From: Anaerocolumna jejuensis DSM 15929
Lineage (GTDB): Bacteria > Bacillota > Clostridia > Lachnospirales > Lachnospiraceae
Assembly: GCF_900142215.1 (NCBI RefSeq)
Contig: NZ_FRAC01000051.1
Coordinates: 1 to 24,725 of the forward strand
DNA: 24,725 nt
Direction of reading: 5' to 3'
Under the pieces are notes generated by a model. It did no database searches. It saw only the letters and a list, made by a program, of their open reading frames with translations, and was not told the DNA's origin. Below, one piece after another: positions 1 to 6,789 of this stretch (its first letter is position 1; every line of letters begins with the position of its first letter). The position numbers were made by a program, and so were the translations under genes.

Positions 1-186
1 CTGTTGAGAATGAATCGTAGTATTCAGGCAGAAGGAACATTTGGCATTTTAAAATGGGATAAATCCTACAAAAGATTATTTCGAAGAGGTGAGAAAAACG
101 CAATTCTTGAACTCACACTGATTTCTTGTGGTTTTAATCTTTATAAATATCATAATAAAAAGCAGAGAAACAAGTTGGCTGCATAA
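1..186 (+). CDS. IS1182-type transposase, C-terminal fragment (cut by window edge)
   Basis: The frame is open from the first base and ends with TAA at 184-186, so the gene starts outside the window. The visible 61 residues contain the arrangement NRSIQAEGTFGILK, then YKRLFRRGEKN, then CGFNLYKYHNKK. This is the usual tail of IS1182-family DDE transposases, where the final catalytic glutamate lies in the 'QAEGTFG' block. It would act in the cytoplasm on the ends of its own element. The tail ends with a normal stop and no frameshift, so the visible part looks intact. No clear terminal inverted repeat could be fixed in the bases after the stop, so the element boundary is unknown. Its position beside an efflux/MerR pair marks an accessory junction. 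Confidence 0.8.
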   Translation: MLRMNRSIQAEGTFGILKWDKSYKRLFRRGEKNAILELTLISCGFNLYKYHNKKQRNKLAA

Positions 187-263
187 AATCCAAGAACTAT
201 ACTCATAGCTTTATTAAGTGCACGCTTTTTTATGGAAAAATCAATCATTATCATAAATAATAG

Positions 264-316
264 GTAAAAAAACGAAGAATCACCAGAACCGGCATCTGTC
301 GGAACTGGCGATTCTT
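264..316 (-). terminator. Intrinsic terminator of the MFS efflux gene
   Basis: Read on the minus strand, stem AAGAATCGCCAG pairs with CTGGTGATTCTT (305-316 with 275-286, one G-U wobble), with a short inner CCG/CGG helix. It is followed by seven T (the A run at 266-272 on the plus strand). It lies about 60 bp beyond the minus-strand stop of the MFS gene. The wobble pair exists only in minus-strand RNA, which supports this orientation. Confidence 0.75.
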
Positions 317-377
317 AATTAAAGACTTATTTTACAGCCCCTTTTTACATGTCATATGGAAAGTCGACAGATATATA

Positions 378-1796
378 TTATCCTTTAGCTTTCTTATTAG
401 TTAAGAACAAAACCGGAATGAGTAATACCAAGCTCAGAACCAAGGCTAACATAAAACCATCGTGGTAAGCAGTGGTCATGAGCGGAATTGTTGGTGCTTT
501 ACCCTGGATTGAAAGGCTGACAACGGTTGCTAGTACCGCTGAGCCAAACGCACCACCAATATTTTGCATGAGGCGAGTTCCGACACTGGCCTGGGCAATT
601 TCTTGTTTGACCATACCGGTGTATGCATCCGTCATCATTGGAATGGTGATACCCCCGACTCCCATACCCCGGACAAACAAGACAATGCTCACGATAATAA
701 GTGAAGATGCCTCCCCAAAGAAAACAAATGGAATAGTGCCGGCGATGGTTAATACCAAACTTACCAAGACAACATTACGTGCACCCAATTTATCAGTTAG
801 CCTGCCGATCAAGGGGCGGGCAACTAACATACCAATACCTTGTGGAATCAGGATCAATCCGGTATTCAGAACTGAGAAGCCCTTAATGTTTTGTAAGAAC
901 AAAGGTAATAACAACATTGGGCCGTTGGTGGCAATCCCTGCAAGAAACAAACCGGCCATGACGGCGCTGAAATTTTTCATCTTAAATAAATGTAATGGGA
1001 GAATTGCTTGTTCCTTTCTGATAGCAGCGTAAATCATGTAAATGACCAGAATTGCGGCACCGGCAGCAACATAACCGATAGTCGTGCTGTTGTTAAATGT
1101 AGCATTCTTCGCGGCTTTAGTAATCCCATAAATCAAGGCGGCTGAACTGGCGCCCAATAAAATAATGCCAATGAAGTCGAATTTAGCTTTAATATTGACC
1201 GGCGTGAAGTCAGGCAGCTTCAAAATCATTAAAACAATGGCAATAATACCAATTGGAACGTTGACAAAGAAAATGTAACGCCATGACATGAATTGGACAA
1301 TCACGGCGCCAATAACCGGGCCAAGGATTGGGCCCAGGATCATTGGGATACCAACAGTCGACATCATACGTCCCATTCGGTCCCTTCCGGCAATTTCAAC
1401 ACACAAAGTAGTCACCAAGGTCATAATAAAGCCGGCACCGAAACCTTGAACAATCCGGAAAATAATCAATGAATTGATATTCCAGCTAAATCCCGAAGCA
1501 ATTGAAGCAGCTAAAAATACTATATTGGCACCTGTCATTAACCATTTACCATTAAAACGCTGAACTGCCCAGCCAACAAGGGGCACTGAAATTGCCATGG
1601 ATAACACATACCCCGTAATTACCCATTGAATTAAATCAAGTCCGATACTGAAATCATTACTCAAGTGCTTGATGGCAATGTTGACCATTGTTGAATCAAG
1701 CAGTGGCATAATTGCTCCAAGGACTAAAATCCAGGCAATGTTCATGACGCTCTTTGGAATCGGCTCAAGTTCCGGAGCTTTTTCATTCTTACTCAT
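378..1796 (-). CDS. DHA2-family MFS multidrug efflux transporter (EmrB/QacA type)
   Basis: A polytopic proton-drug antiporter of about 472 residues, in the size range of the 14-TM DHA2 group; its likely role is export of toxic compounds across the cytoplasmic membrane. Visible family signatures are the motif D1-like LDSTMVNIAIKHL near the N-terminus, a motif A-like loop (GWAVQRFNGKWLM), RIVQGFGAG, and the antiporter motif C (GIPMILGPILGPVIG), followed by SWRYIFFVNVPIG. An ATG 14 codons upstream (1836-1838) is in frame, but only the ATG at 1794-1796 has a good ribosome binding site (AAGGAGG at 1808-1814, 11-nt spacing), so I chose the shorter form. It is divergent from a TipAS-type MerR gene, and a MerR-style promoter drives it. 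From memory the sequence resembles lactobacillar pumps, and an IS remnant lies beside it, so horizontal transfer is plausible. The substrate cannot be told from the sequence. Confidence 0.9.
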   Translation of the reverse strand: MSKNEKAPELEPIPKSVMNIAWILVLGAIMPLLDSTMVNIAIKHLSNDFSIGLDLIQWVITGYVLSMAISVPLVGWAVQRFNGKWLMTGANIVFLAASIASGFSWNINSLIIFRIVQGFGAGFIMTLVTTLCVEIAGRDRMGRMMSTVGIPMILGPILGPVIGAVIVQFMSWRYIFFVNVPIGIIAIVLMILKLPDFTPVNIKAKFDFIGIILLGASSAALIYGITKAAKNATFNNSTTIGYVAAGAAILVIYMIYAAIRKEQAILPLHLFKMKNFSAVMAGLFLAGIATNGPMLLLPLFLQNIKGFSVLNTGLILIPQGIGMLVARPLIGRLTDKLGARNVVLVSLVLTIAGTIPFVFFGEASSLIIVSIVLFVRGMGVGGITIPMMTDAYTGMVKQEIAQASVGTRLMQNIGGAFGSAVLATVVSLSIQGKAPTIPLMTTAYHDGFMLALVLSLVLLIPVLFLTNKKAKG

Positions 1797-1807
1797 CTTA
1801 AATAAAT

Positions 1808-1814
1808 CCTCCTT
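1808..1814 (-). promoter_or_regulatory. RBS deciding the MFS start
   Basis: On the minus strand AAGGAGG lies 11 nt before the ATG at 1796. The earlier in-frame ATG at 1838 has only a weak GAAAG upstream. Confidence 0.6.
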
Positions 1815-1880
1815 ATTATGTCTAACGCTCGTGTCCATCTTTCTTCACTTTACAAAGCGCTGCATTTCGTTTAGAATGAA

Positions 1881-1911
1881 AGCATAAACTGTAACGCAGC
1901 GTGCGAGTCAA
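1881..1911 (-). promoter_or_regulatory. MerR-type promoter/operator for the MFS gene (19-bp spacer)
   Basis: On the minus strand -35 TTGACT (1906-1911) and -10 TATGCT (1881-1886) are separated by 19 bp instead of 17. The spacer carries the short dyad ACGC-T-GCGT. An overlong spacer with a dyad inside it is the hallmark of promoters that MerR-family proteins activate by untwisting DNA. It faces the efflux gene, and the divergent MerR gene starts about 70 bp away, so that protein is the probable activator. Confidence 0.75.
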
Positions 1912-1978
1912 GGGCTTTTTGAAAAATATTTGAGATTATTATATAGGCTTACCTAACAGCCGGAAAGAAGAATGAAAG

Positions 1979-2734
1979 ATGAAAAGTGTAAATGAAGTGT
2001 GCAAGCTCTCCGGTGTAAGCCGCCGCACCTTACAATATTATGATGAAATCGGATTATTACCGCCCAGTTCGGTGAAAAAATCAGGCTACCGCCAATATGA
2101 TGACGAGAATTTGCGCCGATTGTGGAGTATTCTCTTTTATAAAGAGCTTGGCGTTTCCCTTGGTGACATTCGATTGATGCTTGAAAACCCAAAGGATATG
2201 GAAAAAGAGTTATTGCGGCACCATAAACAAGTTCTTTTAGAAAAACAATCCCAATTGCAAAAGTTGATTCAGTCAGTTGACCGTATATTGAATGACAATT
2301 TTGATATTTCAATGCTTAGGGATTTTGATAAAAATAGAATTGAGATAATAAAGAAAAAATACTTAAACGAAATCCAGGCAATAATGGGAAGCGGGTTTTT
2401 TCTTCCGTTAATAAAAAGCGACTTAGTTTCCCAAAATAAATCCTTTGTAGAAAATGCCTCGAAAATAATGAGCAAGGATTTGGATAAGCTTATTGCTCTT
2501 TGCAGTGATGTTATCCAAAAGTTCAATAAAGCAATGGAGGATGGTCCGGACAGTTTGACAGCAAAAGAAGCGGTTGCTATGTATAGGGAATTTTTAAATG
2601 TATTTATACCATGCGATGACAAAGCATTTCGCAATATCGGACAGGCATACCTGGATCACAAAATTGAGCTGGATAGTAAAGTACCAGGACTTGCGGAATT
2701 TGTAAATGCGGCTATCAGGCATATCTATCCATAA
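1979..2734 (+). CDS. MerR-family regulator with TipAS-like effector domain
   Basis: A 251-residue transcription regulator. Residues 1-70 form a MerR winged helix-turn-helix (VCKLSGVSRRTLQYYDEIGL, then GYRQYDDENLRRL), followed by the long coiled dimerisation helix (about 75-115, rich in K/E/L/Q). The C-terminal half (about 125-250) resembles the TipAS antibiotic-recognition domain in helical pattern and length. TipAL/Mta-type regulators bind drugs there and activate efflux genes. The start is the ATG at 1979, preceded by a purine-rich GGAAAGAAGAA; an ATG at 1972 is in another frame. It is divergent from an MFS pump whose promoter has a MerR-type 19-bp spacer, so drug-induced activation of that pump is the simplest role. 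No DNA-binding residue appears to be missing. Confidence 0.88.
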   Translation: MKSVNEVCKLSGVSRRTLQYYDEIGLLPPSSVKKSGYRQYDDENLRRLWSILFYKELGVSLGDIRLMLENPKDMEKELLRHHKQVLLEKQSQLQKLIQSVDRILNDNFDISMLRDFDKNRIEIIKKKYLNEIQAIMGSGFFLPLIKSDLVSQNKSFVENASKIMSKDLDKLIALCSDVIQKFNKAMEDGPDSLTAKEAVAMYREFLNVFIPCDDKAFRNIGQAYLDHKIELDSKVPGLAEFVNAAIRHIYP

Positions 2735-2784
2735 TTAGAAGGTGTTATTCCAAGGGTAGTAAAATACATTGTCCTTTTAAAAAT

Positions 2785-2821
2785 AGGTACTTCTCTGTTT
2801 TCTGATGGAGTACCTTTTTTT
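2785..2821 (+). terminator. Intrinsic terminator after the MerR gene
   Basis: AGGTACT (2785-2791) pairs with AGTACCT (2809-2815) and is followed directly by a run of seven T (2815-2821). It lies about 50 bp after the MerR stop and isolates it from the GH16 gene. Confidence 0.8.
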
Positions 2822-2907
2822 AATGCCTAATATAGCAAAATTATGATAAAAGCAAAAAAAATATGATATTATTGCACTTGCAAAAATGATACGCTATCCC
2901 TATAAAC

Positions 2908-2914
2908 AAGGAGG
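2908..2914 (+). promoter_or_regulatory. RBS deciding the GH16 start
   Basis: AAGGAGG abuts the ATG at 2915, too close to use, but is 9 nt from the ATG at 2924. Translation therefore most likely begins MRIKK. Confidence 0.7.
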
Positions 2915-2923
2915 ATGTGCTTT

Positions 2924-5278
2924 ATGAGAATCAAAAAAATAAGATTACTTGCCATAGCGGCAGCAATCCTGGTAGCGGCAATCGTTCCGGCAGAATACTT
3001 TATTACCGATGTACAAGGCAGAACAACAGAAAAAGCGGCAGATTCAAAGGGATATTCGCTGGTATGGAGCGATGACTTCTCAGGAAATACCCTGGATGCC
3101 TCCAAATGGAATTATGAGCTGCATGAACCGGGTTGGGTTAACAATGAATTGCAGAGCTATACCGATTCCTCTGATAATGTATATGTAAAGGATGGAAATC
3201 TTGTAATTCAGCCGATAAAAACAGAGAATGCCGTGACAGGGAATACCACCTATACCTCCGGAAGAATTAATACCCGGAATAAAGCGGATTTTAAATACGG
3301 AAAGATTGAGGTTAAGGCAAAACTGCCAAAGGGGCAGGGTATCTGGCCTGCAATCTGGATGATGCCGGCCAGGGAAGAACTGTACGGCGGGTGGCCGAAA
3401 TGCGGAGAGCTTGATATCATGGAGCTTTTAGGCAATGACCCGGCCAAGGTTTATCAGACGCTGCATTACAGTAAAACCGGTAGTGATGTACAGAGCCAGG
3501 GAACTAAAATTCTGTCTTCCGGCGATTTTTCCGATGCCTATCATGTATTTTCCATGGAATGGGAGCCTGAAAAAATCAGCTTTTATGTAGATGGGAAATT
3601 GACAAAGACAGAGACAAAATGGTATACCAGTACGGATGGTGTTGGAACCATTACCTATCCTGCCCCCTTTGATCAGGAGTTTTATATGATCTTAAATGTT
3701 GCAGTTGGGGGAAACTGGCCGGGAAATCCAAATGCTGACACCGATTTTTCTAAGGCAAAAATGCTGGTGGACTACGTAAAGGTATATCAGAAGCCTTCCT
3801 ATGATGAAAATGTAGTTTTGAAGGAAGCAGCCGTGACTTTAAGAGAGCCGGATGCAGATGGCAATTACATCATAAACAGTGATTTTTCCAATGCAGAAGC
3901 AATGGATGATACCGACAGCTGGTTTCTCAAGACACAGAGCGGCGGTGATGCTGCTGCTTCCATCGCAGAGCATGTCATGACGGTCTCATTAAAGAGTGAA
4001 GGAACTGTAGATTATGCCGTTCAGGCGATGCAGGCAGGAATTCCGCTATCCAAAGGCGGAAAGTATCAGCTTACCTTTGAAGCCAAAGCGGATGCGGATC
4101 GGGCCATGCTATTAAGACTTGATGGGCCGGACTTAAACTATACAAAATACGTAGAGGATCAGACGGTTTATTTAACCATCAACTATCAGACCTATACCTA
4201 TGACTTTACCATGAACGCCGATACAGATGAGAACAGCCGATTGGAATTTAACCTTGGCGCTCAGAAATCCGGCAATCCAACGGCTGCAGTACAGCTTAAA
4301 CATGTGCGTCTGGTGAAAACAGGACAGCTTGATGTTGCGAAACCGGTAAAAACCTCCTTGCCAAATGGTAACTATGTATACAATGGTACTTTTGATCAGG
4401 GGGCAAACCGTCTGGAATATTGGAAAATCAGTGCGAACAAGGTAAATGCATCTATAACGGTTACCAATACAGACTATGTCAGAAAATTAAAGGTACAGGT
4501 TCCTGCTGCATCAGAGAAGCTTTCTGCATCGGAGAAGCAGGGGGATGTTATAGTAGAGCAAAACGGTCTTGCCTTAAAAGCGGGAGAATCCTATGTTCTG
4601 ACTTTTGATGCCCGGGCTGGAAAAGCAAAAGAAATTCAGGCAGCGGTTGCCGGAAAACCCTTTACGGCAAAATTATCCGCACAAACAAAGCACTTTAAGT
4701 TTAAATTTTCTGCTTCCTCCGGCCTGAAAGCAAACACAGCAGCCTTAAAATTTCTGTTAGGAAAAGAAGGCACCGTTTACATTGATAATGTGCGGATTGA
4801 AAAGGTTACATTGTCTGGTAAAGAGATGGTTCAAAACGGAAGCTTCATGGAAGGTCTGAAGGACTGGTCTCCTTATGTTGACAGCAGTGCGGCCGCAGTC
4901 TATACGGCAGAAAACGGCAGGATTACGTTTAATATCACCAATCCGGGAAGTCAGAACTGGCACATTCAGTTAAAGCAGAGCGGTCTCTTTTTCGATAAGG
5001 GAAAAACCTATCAAGTAAAAGCTGTCTTCAAGTCCGGCGCTGACCGGAAGGTTGAGCTTGCCCTGATGGGAAATGCCTCAAAAAATTATGCGTATTACGG
5101 CGGCGAAAGCATCGTTCTCACTGCGGAGAAAGAATATAATTATACCGGCACCTTTACTATGAACGGGGACAGTGATACCTCCGGCGATCTGGTATTCTCC
5201 TTCGGTAAGACAGGCGGCACAGAAACACCTGCCGGAACGGTAGAGCTGACCGGTGTCAGCGTGATTGAAATAAAGTAA
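2924..5278 (+). CDS. Secreted GH16 endo-beta-1,3-glucanase (laminarinase) with three CBM4/9-like modules
   Basis: A 784-residue exported enzyme predicted to cut beta-1,3-glucans such as laminarin or callose outside the cell. Residues 1-32 form a signal sequence (basic MRIKKIR, then an alanine-rich hydrophobic core) without a lipobox. Residues about 42-292 are the GH16 catalytic domain, with WSDDFSG, GQGIWPAIWMMP and active site ELDIME (E162 nucleophile, D164, E167 acid/base). The extra residue in E-x-D-x-x-E is typical of the laminarinase branch rather than lichenases. GNWPGNP and DYVKVYQ close the domain. Three C-terminal repeats of about 150 residues (roughly 315-465, 483-629, 633-784), each opening with an N-S/G-x-F block and containing Y-x-(L/V)-x-F/A-x-A-like strands, look like CBM4/9 (CenC) modules. 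No SLH or LPXTG anchor is seen, so it is probably released. A strong bidirectional terminator follows; the convergent AraC gene is a candidate regulator. Confidence 0.92.
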   Translation: MRIKKIRLLAIAAAILVAAIVPAEYFITDVQGRTTEKAADSKGYSLVWSDDFSGNTLDASKWNYELHEPGWVNNELQSYTDSSDNVYVKDGNLVIQPIKTENAVTGNTTYTSGRINTRNKADFKYGKIEVKAKLPKGQGIWPAIWMMPAREELYGGWPKCGELDIMELLGNDPAKVYQTLHYSKTGSDVQSQGTKILSSGDFSDAYHVFSMEWEPEKISFYVDGKLTKTETKWYTSTDGVGTITYPAPFDQEFYMILNVAVGGNWPGNPNADTDFSKAKMLVDYVKVYQKPSYDENVVLKEAAVTLREPDADGNYIINSDFSNAEAMDDTDSWFLKTQSGGDAAASIAEHVMTVSLKSEGTVDYAVQAMQAGIPLSKGGKYQLTFEAKADADRAMLLRLDGPDLNYTKYVEDQTVYLTINYQTYTYDFTMNADTDENSRLEFNLGAQKSGNPTAAVQLKHVRLVKTGQLDVAKPVKTSLPNGNYVYNGTFDQGANRLEYWKISANKVNASITVTNTDYVRKLKVQVPAASEKLSASEKQGDVIVEQNGLALKAGESYVLTFDARAGKAKEIQAAVAGKPFTAKLSAQTKHFKFKFSASSGLKANTAALKFLLGKEGTVYIDNVRIEKVTLSGKEMVQNGSFMEGLKDWSPYVDSSAAAVYTAENGRITFNITNPGSQNWHIQLKQSGLFFDKGKTYQVKAVFKSGADRKVELALMGNASKNYAYYGGESIVLTAEKEYNYTGTFTMNGDSDTSGDLVFSFGKTGGTETPAGTVELTGVSVIEIK

Positions 5279-5284
5279 CAGAAA

Positions 5285-5345
5285 AAGGCTGCAGTCAAAC
5301 GGTTATTCGATTTCCAGAATATTGTTTGACTGCAGCCTTCCTTTA
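5285..5345. terminator. Bidirectional intrinsic terminator between GH16 and AraC genes
   Basis: A perfect 16-bp stem, AAGGCTGCAGTCAAAC (5285-5300) with its complement at 5324-5339, has a 23-nt loop. A-rich sequence on the left (TTTTCTG on the minus strand) and CTTT on the right let it serve both convergent genes. Confidence 0.8.
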
Positions 5346-5378
5346 AAAATATCAAGCAGGATAAGACCCTCCTGCAGC

Positions 5379-6140
5379 TTAGGATGGATCTGTCCCTCCG
5401 CTCCAGCTTTTTCGGTAATATTTATCCCGGTATTTTTTCGGTGACAAGCCAACCTCTTTCTCAAAGATCTGGGTAAAATGGCTTTGAGAGGAATAAGAGA
5501 GATAGTTGGCGATATCCGCAATGTAATAATCGGAATACTTTAATAAATTTTTAGCCTTCTCCATTTTCTTTTCACGGATATATTCATGGATGGAAATGCC
5601 GACTTCCTCCAAAAACAGCTTGGACAGATAACATTCTGATAAGCCCAGGTAGCCGGCCAGATCCTTTAAGGTGATTCTGCTATGAATATTACTATAAATA
5701 TAATCGATACACCGTACAATATGCTTGGAAAAGATATTATGTCTTTGCAACAACTGCATTTTCCCCGTAAAATCATAACACATCGACTGGTGCAAATCGG
5801 CTATCCCGTCTCTGCTCTGGCATTTATCCATTTTCTGAATATAAAAGTCACTGAGGCAGTAGGCCTTCTCCGCTTCCATACCGCCATCGATACAATACCG
5901 CGTAATCATGGCAGCAGTAACTACAAAATGATATCTTATATTCTGCAGTGAATTATCCGATAAAAGTCCCATCCCTTCGGACTGAAGGAATACCTGGCGG
6001 ATGCAGTTTTCCGCCACATAAATAAGGTTCCCCTCTTTGACGGCGTTATAAAATGACAATTCCTCCTCTAAAGGCCGGTGCGCCGCAGGTATTTCATGCC
6101 GGGTAAATTCAAGGTGATTCCATTCCCTGTCCAGACCCAT
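5379..6140 (-). CDS. AraC-family transcriptional regulator
   Basis: A 253-residue regulator. The C-terminal third (about 150-245) is an AraC double helix-turn-helix: ITLKDLAGYLGLSECYLSKLF is the first helix pair and IADIANYLSYSSQSHFTQIF the second, ending with the signature GLSPKKYRDKY. The N-terminal 140 residues are helical and are not a recognisable cupin. They resemble the sensor half of YesN-like regulators lacking a receiver, so the ligand is unknown. The ATG at 6138-6140 has AAGGGAGA upstream (6151-6158). A near-consensus promoter lies about 110 bp upstream. It converges on the GH16 glucanase and is divergent from the folate operon leader. Control of the glucanase is the more natural guess for an AraC protein, but nothing in the sequence proves it. 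Confidence 0.88.
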   Translation of the reverse strand: MGLDREWNHLEFTRHEIPAAHRPLEEELSFYNAVKEGNLIYVAENCIRQVFLQSEGMGLLSDNSLQNIRYHFVVTAAMITRYCIDGGMEAEKAYCLSDFYIQKMDKCQSRDGIADLHQSMCYDFTGKMQLLQRHNIFSKHIVRCIDYIYSNIHSRITLKDLAGYLGLSECYLSKLFLEEVGISIHEYIREKKMEKAKNLLKYSDYYIADIANYLSYSSQSHFTQIFEKEVGLSPKKYRDKYYRKSWSGGTDPS

Positions 6141-6258
6141 TAAACAATGCTCTCCCTTCGACTGTCATTCCATTTCCACTGCATCAACCACCCAAAGAAG
6201 CTCACAATGTTCAAGCAGTTTTAAGGGTGTGTCAGCTACATTACCTCTGCATAATTTA

Positions 6259-6287
6259 ATTATACATATCTAAATATAGGAAGTCAA
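6259..6287 (-). promoter_or_regulatory. SigmaA promoter of the AraC gene
   Basis: On the minus strand -35 TTGACT (6282-6287), 17-bp spacer, -10 TATAAT (6259-6264). The transcript would have a leader of about 110 nt before the AraC start. Confidence 0.75.
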
Positions 6288-6323
6288 TTAATAGCTTTTC
6301 CGAAAAAGGCAGTACTCTCTTTA

Positions 6324-6352
6324 TTGACAAAAATACATTTTTGATTTAGTAT
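6324..6352 (+). promoter_or_regulatory. SigmaA promoter of the folate operon
   Basis: -35 TTGACA (6324-6329), 17-bp spacer, -10 TAGTAT (6347-6352). The predicted start, near 6359, is right at the 5' edge of the ZTP aptamer, which supports both calls. The mRNA leader is then about 430 nt. Confidence 0.8.
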
Positions 6353-6360
6353 AACGGATA

Positions 6361-6432
6361 AAGGGTCATATGACTGACGGATGTGGATAACCACAAGGGA
6401 GTATGACAGAAAGAGCCGACCGTCTGGGCAAG
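6361..6432 (+). promoter_or_regulatory. ZTP (pfl-motif) riboswitch aptamer
   Basis: P1 GTCATA (6365-6370) pairs with TATGAC (6402-6407). A hairpin TGTGG-ATAA-CCACA (6382-6395) is followed by the conserved AAGGGAG, and further on by the hallmark CGTCTGGGCA (6421-6430). GACGG (6376-6380) is complementary to CCGTC (6420-6424), the position of the known pseudoknot, which here departs from the usual GGCG/CGCC as a compensated pair. ZTP riboswitches sense AICAR phosphates (ZMP/ZTP), which build up when 10-formyl-THF is short, and usually switch genes on. Here the controlled genes make folate, which fits the signal. Confidence 0.88.
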
Positions 6433-6457
6433 TAGTCCGGATAGTCGGCCCTTTTTT
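6415..6457 (+). terminator. Terminator / expression platform of the ZTP riboswitch
   Basis: GCCGAC (6415-6420) pairs with GTCGGC (6444-6449) and TCTGG (6423-6427) with CCGGA (6437-6441), followed by six T (6452-6457). The left arm consumes the aptamer's 3' pseudoknot bases (6420-6424), so ligand-bound aptamer and terminator exclude each other. This predicts read-through when ZTP is bound (ON switch). Confidence 0.85.
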
Positions 6458-6493
6458 AGCTATCATTTATTATCCGGATTGAAATTTAAAAAT

Positions 6494-6615
6494 GGCAGAG
6501 TAGATAATTGTGGGTTATGGGCCCGGGAAACGGAGAGTTGGTCTCGGGAGGGAAGCTTTCATATAGGTGTATGCCGTATGAAAGCTGCCGTACAATTATC
6601 GCATCTCGCTGCTGC
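6494..6615 (+). promoter_or_regulatory. THF riboswitch (folT motif) aptamer
   Basis: The 5' block GCAGAGTAGATAATTG (6495-6510) followed by GGTTA, and the 3' block ACAATTATCGCATCTCGCTG (6592-6611), match the two conserved halves of THF-I aptamers (AGAGTAGAT near the start; GCATC-CGCT near the end). P2 GATAATTGT (6503-6511) pairs perfectly with ACAATTATC (6592-6600), and GCAG closes with CTGC. Two internal hairpins are GAGA/TCTC (6533-6544) and the perfect AGCTTTCATA (6554-6563) with TATGAAAGCT (6577-6586). THF riboswitches bind reduced folates and usually switch genes off. The middle of the aptamer matches the consensus less clearly than the ends. Confidence 0.78.
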
Positions 6616-6628
6616 ATATTGGAACGAT

Positions 6629-6677
6629 ACCTCCTTTATGTGGCGATGAATTTTGCCATATTTAAGGAGGTTTTTTT
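6629..6677 (+). terminator. Terminator / expression platform of the THF riboswitch
   Basis: ACCTCCTT (6629-6636) and TGTGGC (6639-6644) pair with GCCATA (6655-6660) and AAGGAGGT (6664-6671), followed by seven T (6671-6677). It lies after the THF aptamer and about 110 bp before folE. GGGAGG inside the aptamer (6547-6552) could pair with CCTCC of the left arm and act as antiterminator when THF is absent; that pairing is inference. Confidence 0.82.
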
Positions 6678-6789
6678 GAAAATATGGTAAATTTAATACT
6701 TTGCTATTTACTTTCACATGATGCCAGGACCTAATGTACAGACTAATAACGCTGCATAGAACGGAAAGAGCCTATAAAGGAGAATAGTA

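Noticed and set aside
472..1032. A 186-codon plus-strand frame opposite the MFS gene
   Set aside because: It is an antisense shadow of the pump; hydrophobic codons on one strand often keep the other open.
2822..2907. Possible promoter of the GH16 gene
   Set aside because: Several TATGAT/TATTAT-like boxes exist, but none has an acceptable -35 at 16-18 bp, so no single promoter can be supported.
6284..6466. A short minus-strand frame over the folate leader
   Set aside because: It overlaps a strong promoter and the ZTP aptamer, and has no ribosome binding site.
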